Shown here: piece after piece, positions 61,844 to 64,000 of the stretch | Layout: every line of letters begins with the position of its first letter | Numbering within the stretch: position 1 is the stretch's first letter | Assembly (NCBI GenBank): GCA_024114885.1 | Contig: CP099418.1 | Location: forward strand, 1,922,001-1,986,000 | Direction: 5' to 3' | Source: Septoria linicola | Lineage: Eukaryota > Ascomycota > Dothideomycetes > Mycosphaerellales > Mycosphaerellaceae | Length of the DNA stretch: 64,000 nucleotides | Program-made: the position numbers and the translations under genes | Notes under the pieces: generated by a model | What the model was told of the DNA's origin: nothing | Databases searched by the model: none | What the model saw: the letters and a program-made list of their open reading frames with translations, nothing else

Positions 61844-64000
61844 ATGGATATGGAGGACCTTCGGGTCCCCAAAGCACAGTCGAGTCCCGAGCGCATGAAA
61901 GACACAGGTGACGGTGGTGATGAGGAGCGTGAGGTCCACACCTCCTTCAACTTGAGGCAGCGTGTGAGAAGTATTGCACAGAACGTGGTCGACATGGTGC
62001 AAGGCATCCGGTACAGACATACAGGAGAGCCACAGGGGGTGTCTGTAAGAGAGAAGAGGGACCGATGGTCAGGCTGGCGTTTCGGTGTGAGAGCTTGCGG
62101 TTGGACTTCTTCAGCAGTCCTCTCTGCGAATGTGATCCTCACAGTTGTGTTGGCGGCAAAATTTGGTTCAACATCAGGAATTGGCACAGCTTACTACGGA
62201 GACTGTAGCGTCGCGAACAGTCTAAATACGTGGCTGCATATACTGATCAACGTGCTCAGCTCGGTGCTGCTCAGCGCGTCCAATTACACAATGCAAGTTT
62301 TGGCGGCGCCCACACGACAGGAGATTGACAAAGCCCACTCCAAGGGGGACTGGCTCGATACAGGCACTCCATCACTGAGAAATATGCTCCGAATCCGATG
62401 GCCGAGAGTTGTGTCGTGGATTGTGTTGGGCTTGAGTAGCGTTCCAATCCACTTGCTCTACAACTCTGCAATCTTCAAGACAATTGAGTCAAATGAATAT
62501 CTGATGGCGGTCGTGACTCCAGACTGGATGAAGAATGGTGGCAACCTCAGCATCAACGTGCCATGGTCAGGCTCTCCTGGAGACCAGGCGGCGGGCACCG
62601 ATTTAAGCGCCGCCAGTCAAGGAACACCGAGCGCATGGGATGTGCTCATGCCATACAATATGGACTACCTGTTGGGTGTGCAGCGTCTATTCGCCGAGAA
62701 TCACGAGAACACGACCATGTTTACACGTATGGACAACGCTGACTGCATTTCGGCGTATAGCTCCACATTTGTGAGTGGCCACAATCACGTTTTGGCTGTG
62801 ATCACCGAGGCCGGAGACGTAGCGTCGAATGAGAACTTGTTCATGATATCAAAAGCATCGGATAGCTATGCAACGGCGTCACCATACTGGTGGATTTGCG
62901 CGAGTGACTGATTGGCTAAGCAAGAAGCGGCGCGGAAATGTGACACGAAGAAGGTCGGGGAAAACGCTGATAACTGGGCCATTAATGGCAAGAGAATCGA
63001 CTATTGCTTGAGCCAGGATATGCCGCCTCGATGCGAGCTGCAGTTCTCTGTCTCGATCTTGGCCGCTGTCATCGCCTGCAACGTGTTCAAAACAGTAGCA
63101 ATGTTCCTCACACTATACGCTCAGAAAGGCATGCCGATAGTCACTGTTGGAGATGCTGTGGCAGCCTTTCTGGAAGAGCCAGACCCATGCACCGCGGGCA
63201 GATGTCTCGCGAGTCGTGTAGATCTGCTTGGCCTGAAGCAAGAGCACAGTGCTGAGTCGATGCCAAAGGTCTTTTCAGCAACTGACAGGTCCGTTTGGTT
63301 AGCTTCTGCAGCCAGTGGCAAGCGCTGGGCCATAACGTTTGGCCTGACCATCCTTTGGATGAGCATCTCTGCTTTCTTGCTGTCAATGGCCACACGAACG
63401 CTGGGCAGTACTGGTGTGTCTCCATACGCACTGGGGTTTGGCGCAATCGACTCTCGCGCGCTGATTGACCTCGGGCTGCCCAGTGCTGGAACCTCAGGTC
63501 TTATCAGCGCGATCCTCCTCGCCAATCTGCCGCAAGCCATCGTATCGTGCTTGTACCTCCTTTACAATGGTCTATTGACAGTGAGTACGCCCCCGAGCAG
63601 AAGACCCGATGAAACATTTGAGAGATCTGAGACAGTACTGACTTCTGGTCGACGGCATAAGTGCTTGTTCTCGGCTCAGGAATGGAGCAACTATGCGCAC
63701 ACTCGCAAATCTTTGCGTGTCTCAAGCCCTTGTGGCCAGCAAAGAGGCACGTATTATTTACAGTTGCCTCTTCGCTATAGTGTACCATTGATCGCAATCT
63801 CTGTTGTACTACACTGGTTCATATCACAAGCCATCTTCCTGGCTCGCGTGAATGTTTTCGACAATGGCGAAGCTAGCGTGGACGACATCTCGCAAGTCGG
63901 CTACAGTTGTGCTCCGATACTGGGATCGATACTCATCGGCGCTGCGCTCCTTCTCGGAGCGCTCGCTGCCGGATTCACAAGATTCAGAACTGATATGCCC
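61844..64000 (+). pseudogene. DUF6536 multi-pass membrane protein with an in-frame TGA (runs off right edge)
   Basis: From the ATG at 61844 the frame is open to 62911 and, in the same frame, on to 64000, interrupted only by TGA at 62909-62911. Before it: WSGWRFGVRACGWTSSAVL, YYGDCSVANSLNTWLHILIN, VLSSVLLSASNYTMQVLAAP, the hallmark of fungal DUF6536. After it: YCLSQDMPPRCELQFSVSIL, AVIACNVFKTVAMFLTL, AILLANLPQAIVSCLYLLYN and the GTYYLQLPLRYSVPLIAI block. A likely 81-nt intron (63581-63661) separates the YNGLLT segment from CLFSAQEWSNYAH. No GT-AG intron removes the TGA. The family's function is unknown. Either a recently disabled gene, a truncated product of 355 residues, or a base error. Confidence 0.75.

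Noticed and set aside
62909..62911. Selenocysteine or programmed readthrough at the DUF6536 TGA
   Set aside because: Fungi lack selenocysteine insertion, and the downstream TTG is not the known strong readthrough context.
1..64000. tRNA, rRNA, CRISPR array, complete transposon or prophage-like element
   Set aside because: No cloverleaf-like B-box, repeat-spacer pattern, transposase or terminal repeats were seen in the gaps between genes.

Overview
This window is nuclear DNA from a filamentous ascomycete (Pezizomycotina). The evidence is the many 44-100 nt GT-AG introns, the gene content (cutinase, MeaB-type bZIP, Zn2Cys6 regulator, fungal arrestin-like and DUF6536 proteins) and compact, alternately oriented genes. 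A Dothideomycete is my best guess from the flavour of the proteins, but I cannot prove the class. I see no rRNA, tRNA, CRISPR or complete transposon. About 27 protein genes are supported. For most of the spliced genes the exon phases add up exactly.

Layout. (1) 1-10003: a metabolic block that looks like a carbohydrate-use cluster: GH31 glycosidase (partial, leaving the left edge), anion/organic-acid MFS permease, Zn2Cys6 regulator, secreted beta-propeller lyase/lactonase-like protein, and a hexose/disaccharide-type MFS transporter. (2) 10320-14511: a damaged stretch. A DUF4470/MYND-family-like gene has an in-frame TAA, a RidA gene has TAG in place of the conserved Trp of the GQGGW motif, and a cutinase has a 1-nt frameshift; an intact TesB-type acyl-CoA thioesterase lies among them. 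(3) 15005-18894: divergent ribosome-biogenesis pair DBP8/KRI1. (4) 19450-28762: NTF2-like protein, seven-exon aquaporin, MeaB-like bZIP and an arrestin-fold protein. (5) 30844-48832: mostly housekeeping genes (YAR1-like, RPC11, Pal1, MED31, SF3B5, NSE3, TMA20, SGT2) with a single-pass Ser/Thr-rich membrane protein, a secreted isochorismatase-family protein and an F-box protein. (6) 51462-60371: Pmc1-type Ca2+-ATPase, a fused succinyl-CoA-ligase-like alpha-beta protein with an apparently disabled ATP-grasp half, a small charged orphan and an Ato/AcpA acetate transporter. (7) 61844-64000: a DUF6536 membrane protein interrupted by an in-frame TGA and running off the right edge.

How the genes work together. 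The left block would hydrolyse a glycoside outside or inside the cell and import the products under a local regulator. Several housekeeping genes sit in tight divergent pairs that probably share promoters (DBP8/KRI1, SF3B5/NSE3, TMA20/SGT2). The acetate transporter lies close to the acyl-CoA-ligase-like fusion, which may or may not be meaningful. The strongest observations are the cluster of nonsense or frameshift lesions (two of them fitting CpA-to-TpA change), the UAG codon at a conserved Trp of RidA, and the alpha-beta ligase fusion that has lost its ATP-site signature.
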